The notes beneath the pieces are model-generated. The model was not told the DNA's origin. It worked only from the letters and a program-made list of their open reading frames with translations, and searched no databases. A stretch of 64,000 nt of DNA from Verrucomicrobiota bacterium (GTDB lineage: Bacteria > Verrucomicrobiota > Verrucomicrobiia > Methylacidiphilales > UBA1321): assembly GCA_013286145.1 (NCBI GenBank), contig JABDGH010000001.1, positions 62,001 to 126,000 on the forward strand. The letters are read 5' to 3'. Made by a program: the position numbers and the translations under genes. This document shows, piece after piece, positions 1 through 9,736 of this stretch (position 1 is its first letter; each line of letters opens with the position of its first letter).

Positions 1-1
1 A

Positions 2-1348
2 TTGGCCTGCTCCGGGCTGATCATCGCCTTTTATCTTTTCAAGGCTGTCTTTCCAATTGGGCTTGATCCGATTTACCCGCGATGGGAAATCAGGCCGCTC
101 ATGCCGTTGGGCTTCTTTTTTCTGCTCCTGTTCTGCCTTCTCATTTATTGGCTGATGACAAAACGTCAAAGCTGGGGACGTCATGCGTTGCTGGGATTCG
201 GTTTTTTCCTCATCAATCTTTTTCCGGTGCTGGGCTTTATCTCCATGACATGGATGCATCTGGCGTGGGTCTCGGATCACCTGGTTTATCTACCGTTCAT
301 TGGTTTGATCGGACTTGTGACCGCAGCCGTCAGTAGGATTTATGACCGATCCGCGTCCATGAGACCCTATATCGGAGGAGTTTTTTCGCTGCTCATCATA
401 TTTCTGGCCTGTGAAAGCCACAGCTATGCGAAAATTTTCAGGGATAGCCAATCCTACTGGACGTACGTCACCGAGCATAATCCACAACCGTGGCAGGCCT
501 ACAATAACCTGGGCATCACACTCATGCAAAAGGGCCAATCATCGGAAGCAATCCAGCAGTTTGAGAATATTTTAAAAATTGATCCGCATAATGTACGAGC
601 TCATCTTAATTGGGGGAATACGCTGGATCAAATGGGGCGCCCCAGCGAAGCGATCCAGCAATTTCAGGAAGCGTTGCAAATCGATCCCAAAAATGAGAAG
701 GCCCATAATGGTTGGGGGGATGCCTTAGCTCACGCTGGCCAGTATGAGCAGGCCATCGAACATTATCGGCTGGCTTTGCAGATCAAACCCGATTACGCGG
801 AAGGTCACAGCAACCTGGGCGTCGCGCTGGCCCAAACCAATCACCTTTCGGAAGCAATAAAACAATACCTCGAAGCTCTCTCCATCGATCCCGATTATGC
901 CGAGGCCCATCACAATCTGGGAAGAGCCTGGGGACTGGCCGGGCGTATGCCCGAAGCAATTGTTCAATTTCATCAAACCCTGCGACTCAATCCCGATAAT
1001 GCGGAAGCTCATAACGATTTGGGCGTCGCTCTTGTGCTAACCGACCATTTGTCCGAAGGGATCAGCCAGTACAAAGAGGCTCTTCGGATTAATCCCGATT
1101 ATGCCAAAGCCCATTATAATCTTGGAGCTGCCTTGGGCCAAAGCGGACACGCCCAGGAAGCGATGGAACAATTCCAGGAGGCCTTGCGAATTACTCCCAA
1201 CGATCCACAGACTCATTATAACCTGGCCGTGGTACTGGCTCAGACCGGGCATACCGAACAAGCGATAGCGCAGTTGGAAGAAGCCGTGCGGCTCAATCCC
1301 GAATACACCGCCGCAAAAGACAACCTGGCCAAGTTAAGGACGAAATAA
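2..1348 (+). CDS. Membrane protein with C-terminal TPR array (TMTC/O-GlcNAc-transferase-like), 5' end cut by window
   Basis: Hydrophobic N-terminal half followed by ~8 consecutive 34-aa TPR units (AxxNLGxAL...G...EAIxxYxxALxIxPxx). Confidence 0.85.
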   Translation: MACSGLIIAFYLFKAVFPIGLDPIYPRWEIRPLMPLGFFFLLLFCLLIYWLMTKRQSWGRHALLGFGFFLINLFPVLGFISMTWMHLAWVSDHLVYLPFIGLIGLVTAAVSRIYDRSASMRPYIGGVFSLLIIFLACESHSYAKIFRDSQSYWTYVTEHNPQPWQAYNNLGITLMQKGQSSEAIQQFENILKIDPHNVRAHLNWGNTLDQMGRPSEAIQQFQEALQIDPKNEKAHNGWGDALAHAGQYEQAIEHYRLALQIKPDYAEGHSNLGVALAQTNHLSEAIKQYLEALSIDPDYAEAHHNLGRAWGLAGRMPEAIVQFHQTLRLNPDNAEAHNDLGVALVLTDHLSEGISQYKEALRINPDYAKAHYNLGAALGQSGHAQEAMEQFQEALRITPNDPQTHYNLAVVLAQTGHTEQAIAQLEEAVRLNPEYTAAKDNLAKLRTK

Positions 1349-1367
1349 AATGTCATGCACAGCCACC

Positions 1368-1396
1368 CTCGTTCCCAAGTTGAACTTGGGAACGAG
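1368..1396. repeat. 29-bp palindrome CTCGTTCCCAAGTTGAACTTGGGAACGAG (family 2)
   Basis: Near-perfect inverted repeat directly after the TPR gene; possible terminator-like hairpin. Confidence 0.85.
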
Positions 1397-1435
1397 AAAA
1401 TCTGCGACGGTCATAGACCACCGCTACATTTGATC

Positions 1436-2434
1436 TTACTTCCGATCAAACGCCGCGTCGAATGCCACTTTGCTCGGGGAAAAATCGAGCTTTCGCACAA
1501 AAGCCGCGGCCTCGGTTGCTCCATGCTCACGATCCATTCCGATATCCTCCCACTCCACGGAAAGCGGCCCGGCATATTGAATATCGTTCAAGGCGCGAAT
1601 GATTTCCTCGAAGTTGACGCTTCCACGCCCGAGTGAACGAAATTCCCAGAAACGGCGGGAGTCGCCAAACTTGGTGTGCCCGCCAAAAACACCCGCCTCG
1701 GTAAGTTGCGAAGACCAATGAACATCCTTCATGTGCACATGATAAATGCGATCGGCAAACTTCCGAATGAAGCGGACGTAATCGACACCCTGATAACCGA
1801 GGTGGGAGGGGTCGTAGTTGAAGCCAAACTCGGGCCGGTTCTTCAACGCTTTCAGAGCCCGCTCGGCACTGACGATATCGAAGGCGATTTCCGTGGGATG
1901 CACCTCGAGGGCAAAGCGAACGCCAGCTTTCTTAAACTCATCGAGAATTGGATTCCAGCGTTTGGCAAAATCGGCAAAGCCATCTTCAATCTGTGCGTCA
2001 CTGACGGGCGGGAAACTGTAAAGGAACGACCAGATTTTCGAGCCAGTAAAACCATTGACCACTTTAACCCCGAGATTTTTGGCGGCGTAGGCCGTCTTGA
2101 TCATTTCTTCCGCCGCACGCTTGCGCACTTCTTCCGGTTTGCCGTTGCCCCATACATGCGCCGGGAGAATAGCCTTGTGACGCTCGTCAATGTTGTCGCA
2201 AACCGCCTGCCCGACCAAATGATTTGAAATGGCCCAAGTCTTGAGACCATGTTTGGCCAGAAGCGCGTGGCGGTCGTCACAATACTTTTTCTTCTGGGCC
2301 TGGGTGACATTGAAATGATCGCCCCAACAGGCCAGTTCCAACCCATCGTAGCCAAAGCTTTTGGCTTTCTTCGCGACAGCATCCAGGGAGAGATCCGCCC
2401 ACTGGCCGGTAAAAAGGGTAACGTGACGTGACAT
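1436..2434 (-). CDS. Sugar phosphate isomerase/epimerase (xylose isomerase-like TIM barrel)
   Basis: [41 protein letters not shown]...[12 protein letters not shown]...[13 protein letters not shown]...HMKDVHW, typical AP_endonuc_2 family. Confidence 0.9.
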   Translation of the reverse strand: MSRHVTLFTGQWADLSLDAVAKKAKSFGYDGLELACWGDHFNVTQAQKKKYCDDRHALLAKHGLKTWAISNHLVGQAVCDNIDERHKAILPAHVWGNGKPEEVRKRAAEEMIKTAYAAKNLGVKVVNGFTGSKIWSFLYSFPPVSDAQIEDGFADFAKRWNPILDEFKKAGVRFALEVHPTEIAFDIVSAERALKALKNRPEFGFNYDPSHLGYQGVDYVRFIRKFADRIYHVHMKDVHWSSQLTEAGVFGGHTKFGDSRRFWEFRSLGRGSVNFEEIIRALNDIQYAGPLSVEWEDIGMDREHGATEAAAFVRKLDFSPSKVAFDAAFDRK

Positions 2435-2471
2435 AATATTATTTTTTTTAGATTTTGATTGGTTTTATAAA

Positions 2472-2570
2472 TGTCATCCTGAGCTTGTCGAAGGACCTCT
2501 AACTATTTTATTCGAGCGGTATCGACAGAAGGAATAATTAGAGATCCTTCGACAAGCTCAGGATGACAGA
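2472..2570. repeat. Family 1 palindromic element
   Basis: TGTCATCCTGAGCTTGTCGAAGGACCTC...GATCCTTCGACAAGCTCAGGATGACA. Confidence 0.85.
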
Positions 2571-2578
2571 ATTTTTTA

Positions 2579-3703
2579 TTAAGCTACTTTGACCCAACGA
2601 CGTTGCTTGGACGATTTTTCAATCGCTTCCAAGACAATCTGATTTTGCAAGCCGTCGACAAAAGTCGGTTGGACTGATTTTCCTTTCACGACGGCCTGGA
2701 TGAAATCGAAAATGGTATGCACAAAGGTATGCTCGTAACCGATGATGTGCCCTCCCGGCCACCACGCGCCCACATAGGGATGAGTGGAGTCGGTCACGAT
2801 GATGTCGCGATAGCCCTGCCGATCCGCCGGGTCGGCCCGGTTGAAATACTTGAGACGATTCATGTCCTCGAAATCAAAGACGAGCGATCCCTTGCTTCCG
2901 TTGATCTCAATCTGAATGTGATTTTTCCGGCCCGGCGCGAAACGGCTCGCCTCCAGGTTGGCCATGGCGCCGTTCTTAAACTTGCCCAACGTGATAACGG
3001 CATCGTCCACGGTGACCTTTCCCTTCTTGGTCTTTGATCCCGGCAAGGGACGTTGCTTGATGAACGTTTCCATATAACCGCAAACTTCACTGAGTTCGCC
3101 CACGAGATAGCGTCCGAGATCGATGATGTGCGCGTTGATGTCTCCATGCGTACCGCTGCCCGCAATCTTGCTTTGCAAACGCCAGACCAGCGGAAATTCC
3201 GGATCGACAATCCAATCCTGCAAATAGCGCGCACGGTAATGAAAGATGCGCCCGAGATCACCCGCCGCGATCATCTTCCGGGCCTGGGCTATGGCAGGAA
3301 TCCGCCGGTAATTGTGACAAACCATGTTAACCACGCCCGCCTTTTTGACCGCCTCCACCATCGCCCATGCCTGGGCAACATTGAGAGCCAGGGGCTTTTC
3401 GCAAAGGACATGCTTGCCTGCTTTCGCCGCTGCGATGGCGATTTCCGCATGGGTGTCATTCGCCGTATTGATGTCGATGATATCAATCTCCGGATTATTG
3501 ACCACGTCCTGCCAGCGCGTGGCGGCGTGATCCCATCCAAATTTTTTGGCTGCCGCCTGCACGGCGGTTTTATTCCGGCCGCAAATGGTGTGAAGTCGTG
3601 GCTTGGCGGCAACGGGGAAAAATTTGTCCACCTGCCTCCACGCGTTGGAATGGGTCTTGCCCATAAACTTGTAACCGATCATTCCGACATTGAGAGTTTT
3701 CAT
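2579..3703 (-). CDS. Gfo/Idh/MocA family oxidoreductase
   Basis: NVGMIGYKFMGKTHSNAW; EKPLALNVAQA; start likely internal Met at 3703. Confidence 0.9.
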   Translation of the reverse strand: MKTLNVGMIGYKFMGKTHSNAWRQVDKFFPVAAKPRLHTICGRNKTAVQAAAKKFGWDHAATRWQDVVNNPEIDIIDINTANDTHAEIAIAAAKAGKHVLCEKPLALNVAQAWAMVEAVKKAGVVNMVCHNYRRIPAIAQARKMIAAGDLGRIFHYRARYLQDWIVDPEFPLVWRLQSKIAGSGTHGDINAHIIDLGRYLVGELSEVCGYMETFIKQRPLPGSKTKKGKVTVDDAVITLGKFKNGAMANLEASRFAPGRKNHIQIEINGSKGSLVFDFEDMNRLKYFNRADPADRQGYRDIIVTDSTHPYVGAWWPGGHIIGYEHTFVHTIFDFIQAVVKGKSVQPTFVDGLQNQIVLEAIEKSSKQRRWVKVA

Positions 3704-3827
3704 GATTATTGAAGTGGGCGGAGAATCTACCAAAGGTGCCTCAATACAAGCAAGACGATGGTGGCAATATTGTCGTTCAACGAAATGACATGCCCGTCTG
3801 CGAACAGGCAGAGGGCCTACCTTTTCA

Positions 3828-3858
3828 GGTAGCCGTCATAGAGCCTGCGACGGCTACC
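3828..3858. repeat. Short inverted repeat GGTAGCCGTC...GACGGCTACC
   Basis: Self-complementary ends; related element at 15525-15593. Confidence 0.6.
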
Positions 3859-3908
3859 AAAATAAACGAAAAACAAACTTCGCGGAATTATATCCGCAAG
3901 ATTAAAAA

Positions 3909-4343
3909 TTAGCGCACGGGATAATTAGTGCTCGGGTAGTTTGTTGGCGGAGTCGTCGTGGGTGGATAATTTGCCGCCGGTGGAGTGGGGGCGATTGGAT
4001 AATTCGTCGTGGGTGAAGTGGGAGCACTCGGATAATTGGTTGCGGGAGCCTGGGTGCCCGGATAGTTCGTGGTCGGAAAGTTGGCAGGCGGATAATTCGT
4101 GGGAGGCGGATTGTTATTGGGGTTCGTCGGCATGCCGGGCGCGTTAGGCGGAGAAGTCGTGGGCATTCCGGGCGCATTGGGTGGAGGAGTCGTGGGCATT
4201 CCGGGCGCATTGGGCGGCGATGTCGTCGGCATTCCAGGGGCTGCGGGAGGAGGCGTCGCACCTCCATTTTCTGCAAACGCAATGGAAACAGCTAAAAAAG
4301 CCGTGAGAAGAAGTGCACAAAGAAAATGGGTTGTTGGTTTCAT
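3909..4343 (-). CDS. Secreted Pro/Asn/Thr-rich low-complexity repeat protein
   Basis: Signal peptide (MKPTTHFLCALLLTAFLAVSIAFA) followed by PPNAPGMPT and TNYP repeats. Confidence 0.6.
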   Translation of the reverse strand: MKPTTHFLCALLLTAFLAVSIAFAENGGATPPPAAPGMPTTSPPNAPGMPTTPPPNAPGMPTTSPPNAPGMPTNPNNNPPPTNYPPANFPTTNYPGTQAPATNYPSAPTSPTTNYPIAPTPPAANYPPTTTPPTNYPSTNYPVR

Positions 4344-4720
4344 AATGGAATTATTTGCAAGGGACATGCCAGCGTTGGATTTAAATCCAAGTTATTTACT
4401 GCGTGGAAATTACGAATTTCGTGCTTTTAGACCTTTTTGTTTTTTGCATCGCTGAAGAACGACCGTCCTGCAACATGCGGCTATTTCGGAATATACCACG
4501 CTTTCAACAATCTCCTAATGCCCAACGAAAATCGTGACATTGGAAATCATCTGTCGTCTGGGTATTTCCGGACACGACATCGAGCCTCGTTCCTCTTTTT
4601 CGCGAAGAACTTGGGCGCCCGAGTTTATTTGCAGGCTTGCTACTCGCATTGAAAATGCGACAGTTATATTCCGTTCGAGCCGTTTTTCGATGGTTCGCCG
4701 GTTGTCAGTCTCCATTTATT

Positions 4721-4794
4721 CGGGTTGTGGCTCAGCTTGGTAGAGCGCGCCGTTCGGGTCGGCGAGGTCCAGGGTTCAAATCCCTGCAGCCCGA
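4721..4794 (+). tRNA. tRNA-Pro (anticodon CGG)
   Basis: 74-nt cloverleaf: acceptor CGGGTTG/CAGCCCG, D-arm GCTC..GAGC, anticodon stem CGCCG-TTCGGGT-CGGCG, T-arm CAGGG-TTCAAAT-CCCTG. Confidence 0.93.
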
Positions 4795-4874
4795 TTGGTT
4801 CGGAGATAACTGACTCTCCCCTATACCGGCGATTGTCATCTCTCGTAACGCGCCACTTTCCAAAAAGCCGACGC

Positions 4875-7277
4875 CTAAATATCAATCACATTGCCGGAAC
4901 GAGGGCCCCGTGGGTGCCGTTCCGTCAACGGTAATTTCCGTCCAGGAATCCAAAAGGCCCATTTATCCAGCAAGATCATGATACTGGGCACAAGCAAGAG
5001 ACGAATCACGGTCGCATCGAGCAGAACTGCGAACGAAAGGCCAACCCCAAGCTGCTCGATCTCCACGACATCGCCAAAACCGAAGGACAGGAAGACCGAG
5101 ATCATGATGATGGCCGCAGAGGTGATGATCCCCGCCACGCGCATGAGACCGTCCTGCACCGCGAGCCGCATGTTGTGCTGATCGAGCCAGCTTTCGCGTA
5201 TGGCGCTGAGAATAAAAACTTCGTAATCCATCGAAAGTCCGAACAAGGCGCAGAAGCAAATGACCAGCACGACCGTGTTCAAGCCGTCCGTGGGGAAGAA
5301 ATGAAAGAGGTGCGATCCCCAACCATCCTGAAAACAAAGAACCTGAAATCCGTAAGCAGCCATGACACAGATGAGATTGAGCACAATGGCTTTCAGCGCG
5401 ACCAGCAGTGACCGCATGAAAATGAGCAACAGCACAAACGTGCTACAAAGCGTGACGAAGATCACCTTGGGCAACGCACCGATGATGATGCGGTCGGCGG
5501 AGAGAGTCACCGAGGGCAATCCTCCCACAAAATAGCGCGTGTTGTTTGACGTATCGGCTTCGGTCCTGGCCAGCATATCCGTGATCTGATCGAGCCATTC
5601 ACGGGCTTCCGGTGACTGCGGATCGGAATGACTTAACAGCAGGATCACGCTTTGAGTTGGATCCTGATAACTCGTCAGCATCCCCATTCGCGTTTGCTGT
5701 GATCGCCGCGAACCGCTGTTATCCGTCACAGTGACGATCTTTTCGGTATTGGAAAGTTGAGAGAGCTTATCGACCAGGGCTTTTTCCTGAGTGAGACCGT
5801 CGGTGGTCATCCATTCACCGGAAGGATGCTGCACAAGGACAATGGCGGGCATCATCCATCCCGCGCCAAGATTTTTTGTCAGGCTTTCATAACCGAGCCT
5901 CGAATCCATCTGGGGTGGAATATTTTTCACCTCAACGGAAGCGATGTGCAGGTGATAAGCGGGTATCGCCAGCGCACCGAGCACCACAAGCCCAGCCGCC
6001 AGGCAAGTCCATGGGCGATGAACGACCAATCGTCCCCACTTTTCACAAGTCTGGGGACCAAGATGTAATTTTTGCAACGGGCGAAGCAGTTCGGCTCCCC
6101 ATTCAAGCCGCGAACCGACGAGAAAGATCATCGCTGGCAGAAGTGTCAGCGTGGCCAGCGCGACGCTGGCGATGACAAGGACTCCACCCAAGGCGATTGA
6201 CGTGAAGAATTCGAGGGGGATGAAAAGTAGGGTAAGAAAACCGCTCATGACCAACACAGCCGAAGCCAGCACGGTTTCACCGGCGGTTCGACGCGTGACC
6301 CGCAAGGCTTCCTGCGTCGTGAGATGGTTGGCCCGTTCGCGCCGGTAACGGGCGAGATAGATAAGGCAATAATCGATGCCAACCCCGAGCCCGATCATCG
6401 TCACAAGATTCGGGACAAAAAAGGTCACTGACATGGAGTTGGCAAAGAAACTCAGTATTCCGAGCGTGCAGGTAACGCCGAGCGTCGCTACGAGAACCGG
6501 TAACAATGCCGCGACAATCGAGCGAAAAACCCAAAGTAAAATAATGAATGTGATCGGCAACGCCCAGATCTCACCGGTGCGCAAGGCCTCGGTAGAAGCG
6601 ATGTTGAGATCCAAAAAGAGCGCGGGCCCGCCTGTGATCCACGGCTTGTTTTGCCCGGGATAAGTAAGCTTCGCCATGTCGGCGCGCAGGTTGGGAATGA
6701 TTTTTTCCGCCCCGCCATAAGTCGTCGTATTGACTGCGACAAAGGCAGCGTGCCAATCACTTCTCGGCCAGTTATCGATCATCATGGGGCCATCCGTCAC
6801 CTCATGCACGGTTGGATCCTGACGCACGGTATCGAGCACGTTTTTCCAGGTCGCATCCGCCACTTCCGGCGCGATGCCCTGCGCATCCCACACGATGGCC
6901 GTCGGGAAGGCCAGGGCCGTCGAGAAATTCTTGACCACGTTTTCCCGGACAACTTCTGACGGTGTCCCCGGCATGCCACTGAGGGTACTTTGAATCCGGC
7001 TGGAAAACTGATAGGCCAGCGGCGCAAAAAAGATCACCATCAAAAACCAGAAACCTAGGCTGATGATCGCCTGTCGTCGCGAATAGTGCCTGGCGATGGG
7101 CAGTTCCCGGGAGGGGGATTCCGGGGCAGAGCCGTTCGTGGCAGCCCCTCGCTGAGAGCGCTCCCGTTCCATACTTCGACGTTGTGATCCTACTTTTGGG
7201 TCCAAGTTCCGTCTTCTTTCTGTACCCATTCTCCCGGAAAGGCACGATCTCGCCACAATGGGGCGTTGGCTAAGCAA
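4875..7277 (-). CDS. MMPL/RND-family transporter
   Basis: Two repeats with multiple TM segments; GLGVGIDYCLIYLARYRRER and ALFGLSMDYEVFILSAIRE motifs; true start may be downstream of the listed ORF start. Confidence 0.9.
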   Translation of the reverse strand: MLSQRPIVARSCLSGRMGTERRRNLDPKVGSQRRSMERERSQRGAATNGSAPESPSRELPIARHYSRRQAIISLGFWFLMVIFFAPLAYQFSSRIQSTLSGMPGTPSEVVRENVVKNFSTALAFPTAIVWDAQGIAPEVADATWKNVLDTVRQDPTVHEVTDGPMMIDNWPRSDWHAAFVAVNTTTYGGAEKIIPNLRADMAKLTYPGQNKPWITGGPALFLDLNIASTEALRTGEIWALPITFIILLWVFRSIVAALLPVLVATLGVTCTLGILSFFANSMSVTFFVPNLVTMIGLGVGIDYCLIYLARYRRERANHLTTQEALRVTRRTAGETVLASAVLVMSGFLTLLFIPLEFFTSIALGGVLVIASVALATLTLLPAMIFLVGSRLEWGAELLRPLQKLHLGPQTCEKWGRLVVHRPWTCLAAGLVVLGALAIPAYHLHIASVEVKNIPPQMDSRLGYESLTKNLGAGWMMPAIVLVQHPSGEWMTTDGLTQEKALVDKLSQLSNTEKIVTVTDNSGSRRSQQTRMGMLTSYQDPTQSVILLLSHSDPQSPEAREWLDQITDMLARTEADTSNNTRYFVGGLPSVTLSADRIIIGALPKVIFVTLCSTFVLLLIFMRSLLVALKAIVLNLICVMAAYGFQVLCFQDGWGSHLFHFFPTDGLNTVVLVICFCALFGLSMDYEVFILSAIRESWLDQHNMRLAVQDGLMRVAGIITSAAIIMISVFLSFGFGDVVEIEQLGVGLSFAVLLDATVIRLLLVPSIMILLDKWAFWIPGRKLPLTERHPRGPRSGNVIDI

Positions 7278-7630
7278 AGAGGCGATCGCCCGGTATTTTT
7301 TGCGGCTGCAACGCCTTGCTCAGCGAAACCGATGATATTTGATCCAAGCCGCGCCAGTCCGAAAATCGGATGGCAAGACAATCCACATTTACTTTTAAGA
7401 TAGATTCTAAGAAAAGATTTCACGAAAAGCCCCGACAATGTCGTATGCGGGATAGAAATATACATAATATACTTACTGGCTATTGATCTCATTGGCAACC
7501 TTGGAAGTCACTTGGAGGTTGTCAAAAAGTTGGTGCGGATCACGTTGAAAGAACTTTGCATGAGGCAAGGAGCGTAACATCGCATCTCTTAACGAATTGA
7601 CAAGTTACCGTTCCTTCGACATCAAGAGTC

Positions 7631-8518
7631 ATGTCCGCCCTCCCACGCAAAGGTATTATTTTAGCAGGCGGCCGTGGCACCCGCCTCTATCCCCTCACCC
7701 GGGCCGTCAGCAAACAGCTCATGCCGGTTTACGACAAACCGATGATCTACTACCCGCTCTCCGTCCTTATGCTGGCTGGAATTCGAGAAATTCTCGTGAT
7801 CTCCACGCCGGAGGATCTGCCGCTGTACCGACAACTGCTCGAGGACGGTTCGTCCTTCGGCCTTTCCATTTCCTATCAGGAACAGCCGACACCAAACGGC
7901 CTCGCGCAAGCCTTCATCCTCGGGGAAAAATTTCTGGCGGGCGCTCCTGCCGCACTCATCCTTGGTGACAATATTTTCTACGGACAGGACTTGAGCCGCC
8001 TGGTCTCCGAAGCCAATGCGTTAAAGCGTGGCGCGATGATCTTCGGTTATCGCGTGGTTGATCCCACCCAATATGGCGTCCTCGGCTTTGATGCCGATGG
8101 CCGTGTGACCAGCATCGAGGAAAAACCTGAGGCTCCCAAATCTTCCTACGCCATACCGGGTATCTATTTTTACGATGATCGTGTCGTGGAGATAGCGCGG
8201 TCATTAAAACCCTCCGCGCGCGGTGAATACGAAATTACAACCCTGAATCAGGCCTATCTCGACATGGGAGAACTTGAAGTGATCCTCCTTGGCCGCGGCA
8301 TCGCGTGGCTGGACACAGGCAGTCACGACAGTCTGCTTCAAGCTGCAAATTTTGTTCAAACCATCCAGCATCGCCAGGGGCTAAAGATCGCCTGCCTGGA
8401 AGAAATCGCTTTCTACAATCGCTGGATCAATACCGCCACCATGGAAGAATCTATTGCCAAACTGGGGGCCACCGACTATGCCCTCTACCTCAAGCAAATC
8501 CTAAAGGAAAGCTTGTAA
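7631..8518 (+). CDS. rfbA: Glucose-1-phosphate thymidylyltransferase
   Basis: KGIILAGGRGTRLYPLTRAVSKQLMPVYDKPMIYYPLSVLMLAGIREILVIS. Confidence 0.96.
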   Translation: MSALPRKGIILAGGRGTRLYPLTRAVSKQLMPVYDKPMIYYPLSVLMLAGIREILVISTPEDLPLYRQLLEDGSSFGLSISYQEQPTPNGLAQAFILGEKFLAGAPAALILGDNIFYGQDLSRLVSEANALKRGAMIFGYRVVDPTQYGVLGFDADGRVTSIEEKPEAPKSSYAIPGIYFYDDRVVEIARSLKPSARGEYEITTLNQAYLDMGELEVILLGRGIAWLDTGSHDSLLQAANFVQTIQHRQGLKIACLEEIAFYNRWINTATMEESIAKLGATDYALYLKQILKESL

Positions 8519-8524
8519 AGACCA

Positions 8525-8695
8525 CTAGCTTAGTACTGTTTCTGTCTTCTTTTTAGGCGAAATTCTATATCGCGCAGGTGCATTGCTGGTACTTTCAGCT
8601 TGGCGACGACGTGCCAAGGCTGCGGCATGGGCTAAAGGGCTGAGTTCGTTGGTCAAAGGAATCGGGGCAAATGCGAAAATCGGCGATATACTCAT
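8525..8695 (-). CDS. Candidate 56-aa small protein (below ORF-track cutoff)
   Basis: ATG..TAG ORF translated by eye: MSISPIFAFAPIPLTNELSPLAHAAALARRRQAESTSNAPARYRISPKKKTETVLS. Confidence 0.3.
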   Translation of the reverse strand: MSISPIFAFAPIPLTNELSPLAHAAALARRRQAESTSNAPARYRISPKKKTETVLS

Positions 8696-9058
8696 AATTT
8701 TTATTCTAATCTGTTGGTGCAGGCTACTGGTAGTTTACTAAATAGTCAAATATTACATTTACGCAACACACACTATTAGTCGTCATGAAAGATTAGACCC
8801 TTGGTTTATACAATCGTTGCGAAATTCTTCGATTTTTTTCCAAGCTGTATTTTTCGAACCGATTCCCTTATTCCGATTCAGCCCCGATTGGAACAACAGA
8901 ACTCCTTTTACGACAACGTAACCGGCGGCGGTTCGACGTACACTTACCTGCGAAATACCTTCCATTACGCATTTGAAACAAAAAATTATCGTGACGTTAG
9001 CCAATTAATGCTATGTTGTAGCAACAGCAGCTTACTTAAGCTTTTCCATAAATCCAAC

Positions 9059-9679
9059 ATGACCGTTCTTGTCGCCGACGATCACGATGTAAATCGTAAA
9101 CTGCTCAACGCCATCTTCACCAAAGCGGGTTATGATGTTGTCCAGGCGAGCAATGGACTCGAGGCTCTCGAAATTCTCAAAAGCGCCACAACCCCTGTCG
9201 TCGGTCTTATCGACTGGGAAATGCCTGAAATGGAAGGCATCGAGGTATGCCGCCAAGCCCGTGCGCTTAATCCCACGGTTCCACTCTTTCTCATCGTCGT
9301 CACAGTCCGGGACAGCAAACAGGACGTCGTCGCGGGTCTTGAAGCCGGAGCCAACGATTACGTCACGAAACCCTTCGACCAGACGGAACTCCTGGCCCGG
9401 GTGAAGATCGGCGCCCAGATGGTCGAATTGCAGCAAGCGCTGACCCAACATGTGCAGGAACTCGAGGTGGCGCTGGTAAATGTGAAACAACTCAGCGGCC
9501 TTTTGCCTATATGCAGTTACTGCAAAAAAATCCGCGACGATCAAAACTATTGGGAACGAGTGGAGGCCTACGTCACCCGGCATTCCGAGGCGCAATTCAG
9601 CCATTCCATTTGCCCGCAATGTTACGAAGAGATCGTAAAGCCGGAAATGCTCCGATTGGGCATCGCGCCCAAATCGTAA
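9059..9679 (+). CDS. Response regulator (REC domain) with C-terminal double-cysteine module
   Basis: MTVLVADDHDVNRKLLNAIFTKAGY...GLIDWEMPEMEG...KPFDQTELLARV then ICSYCKKIRDDQNYW...SHSICPQCYEE; start corrected from 8801. Confidence 0.88.
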   Translation: MTVLVADDHDVNRKLLNAIFTKAGYDVVQASNGLEALEILKSATTPVVGLIDWEMPEMEGIEVCRQARALNPTVPLFLIVVTVRDSKQDVVAGLEAGANDYVTKPFDQTELLARVKIGAQMVELQQALTQHVQELEVALVNVKQLSGLLPICSYCKKIRDDQNYWERVEAYVTRHSEAQFSHSICPQCYEEIVKPEMLRLGIAPKS

Positions 9680-9736
9680 GCGGCGGCCCGCCTTCAATTC
9701 TATTGCCTCTGTGAAATTGGATCGTTAGTCTTCCTT

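Noticed and set aside
3902-4282. 126-aa Arg/Pro-rich minus-strand ORF in an alternate frame of the PPNAPGMPT gene
   Set aside because: Overlapping alternate frame of a low-complexity gene; no start/RBS or signal peptide support.
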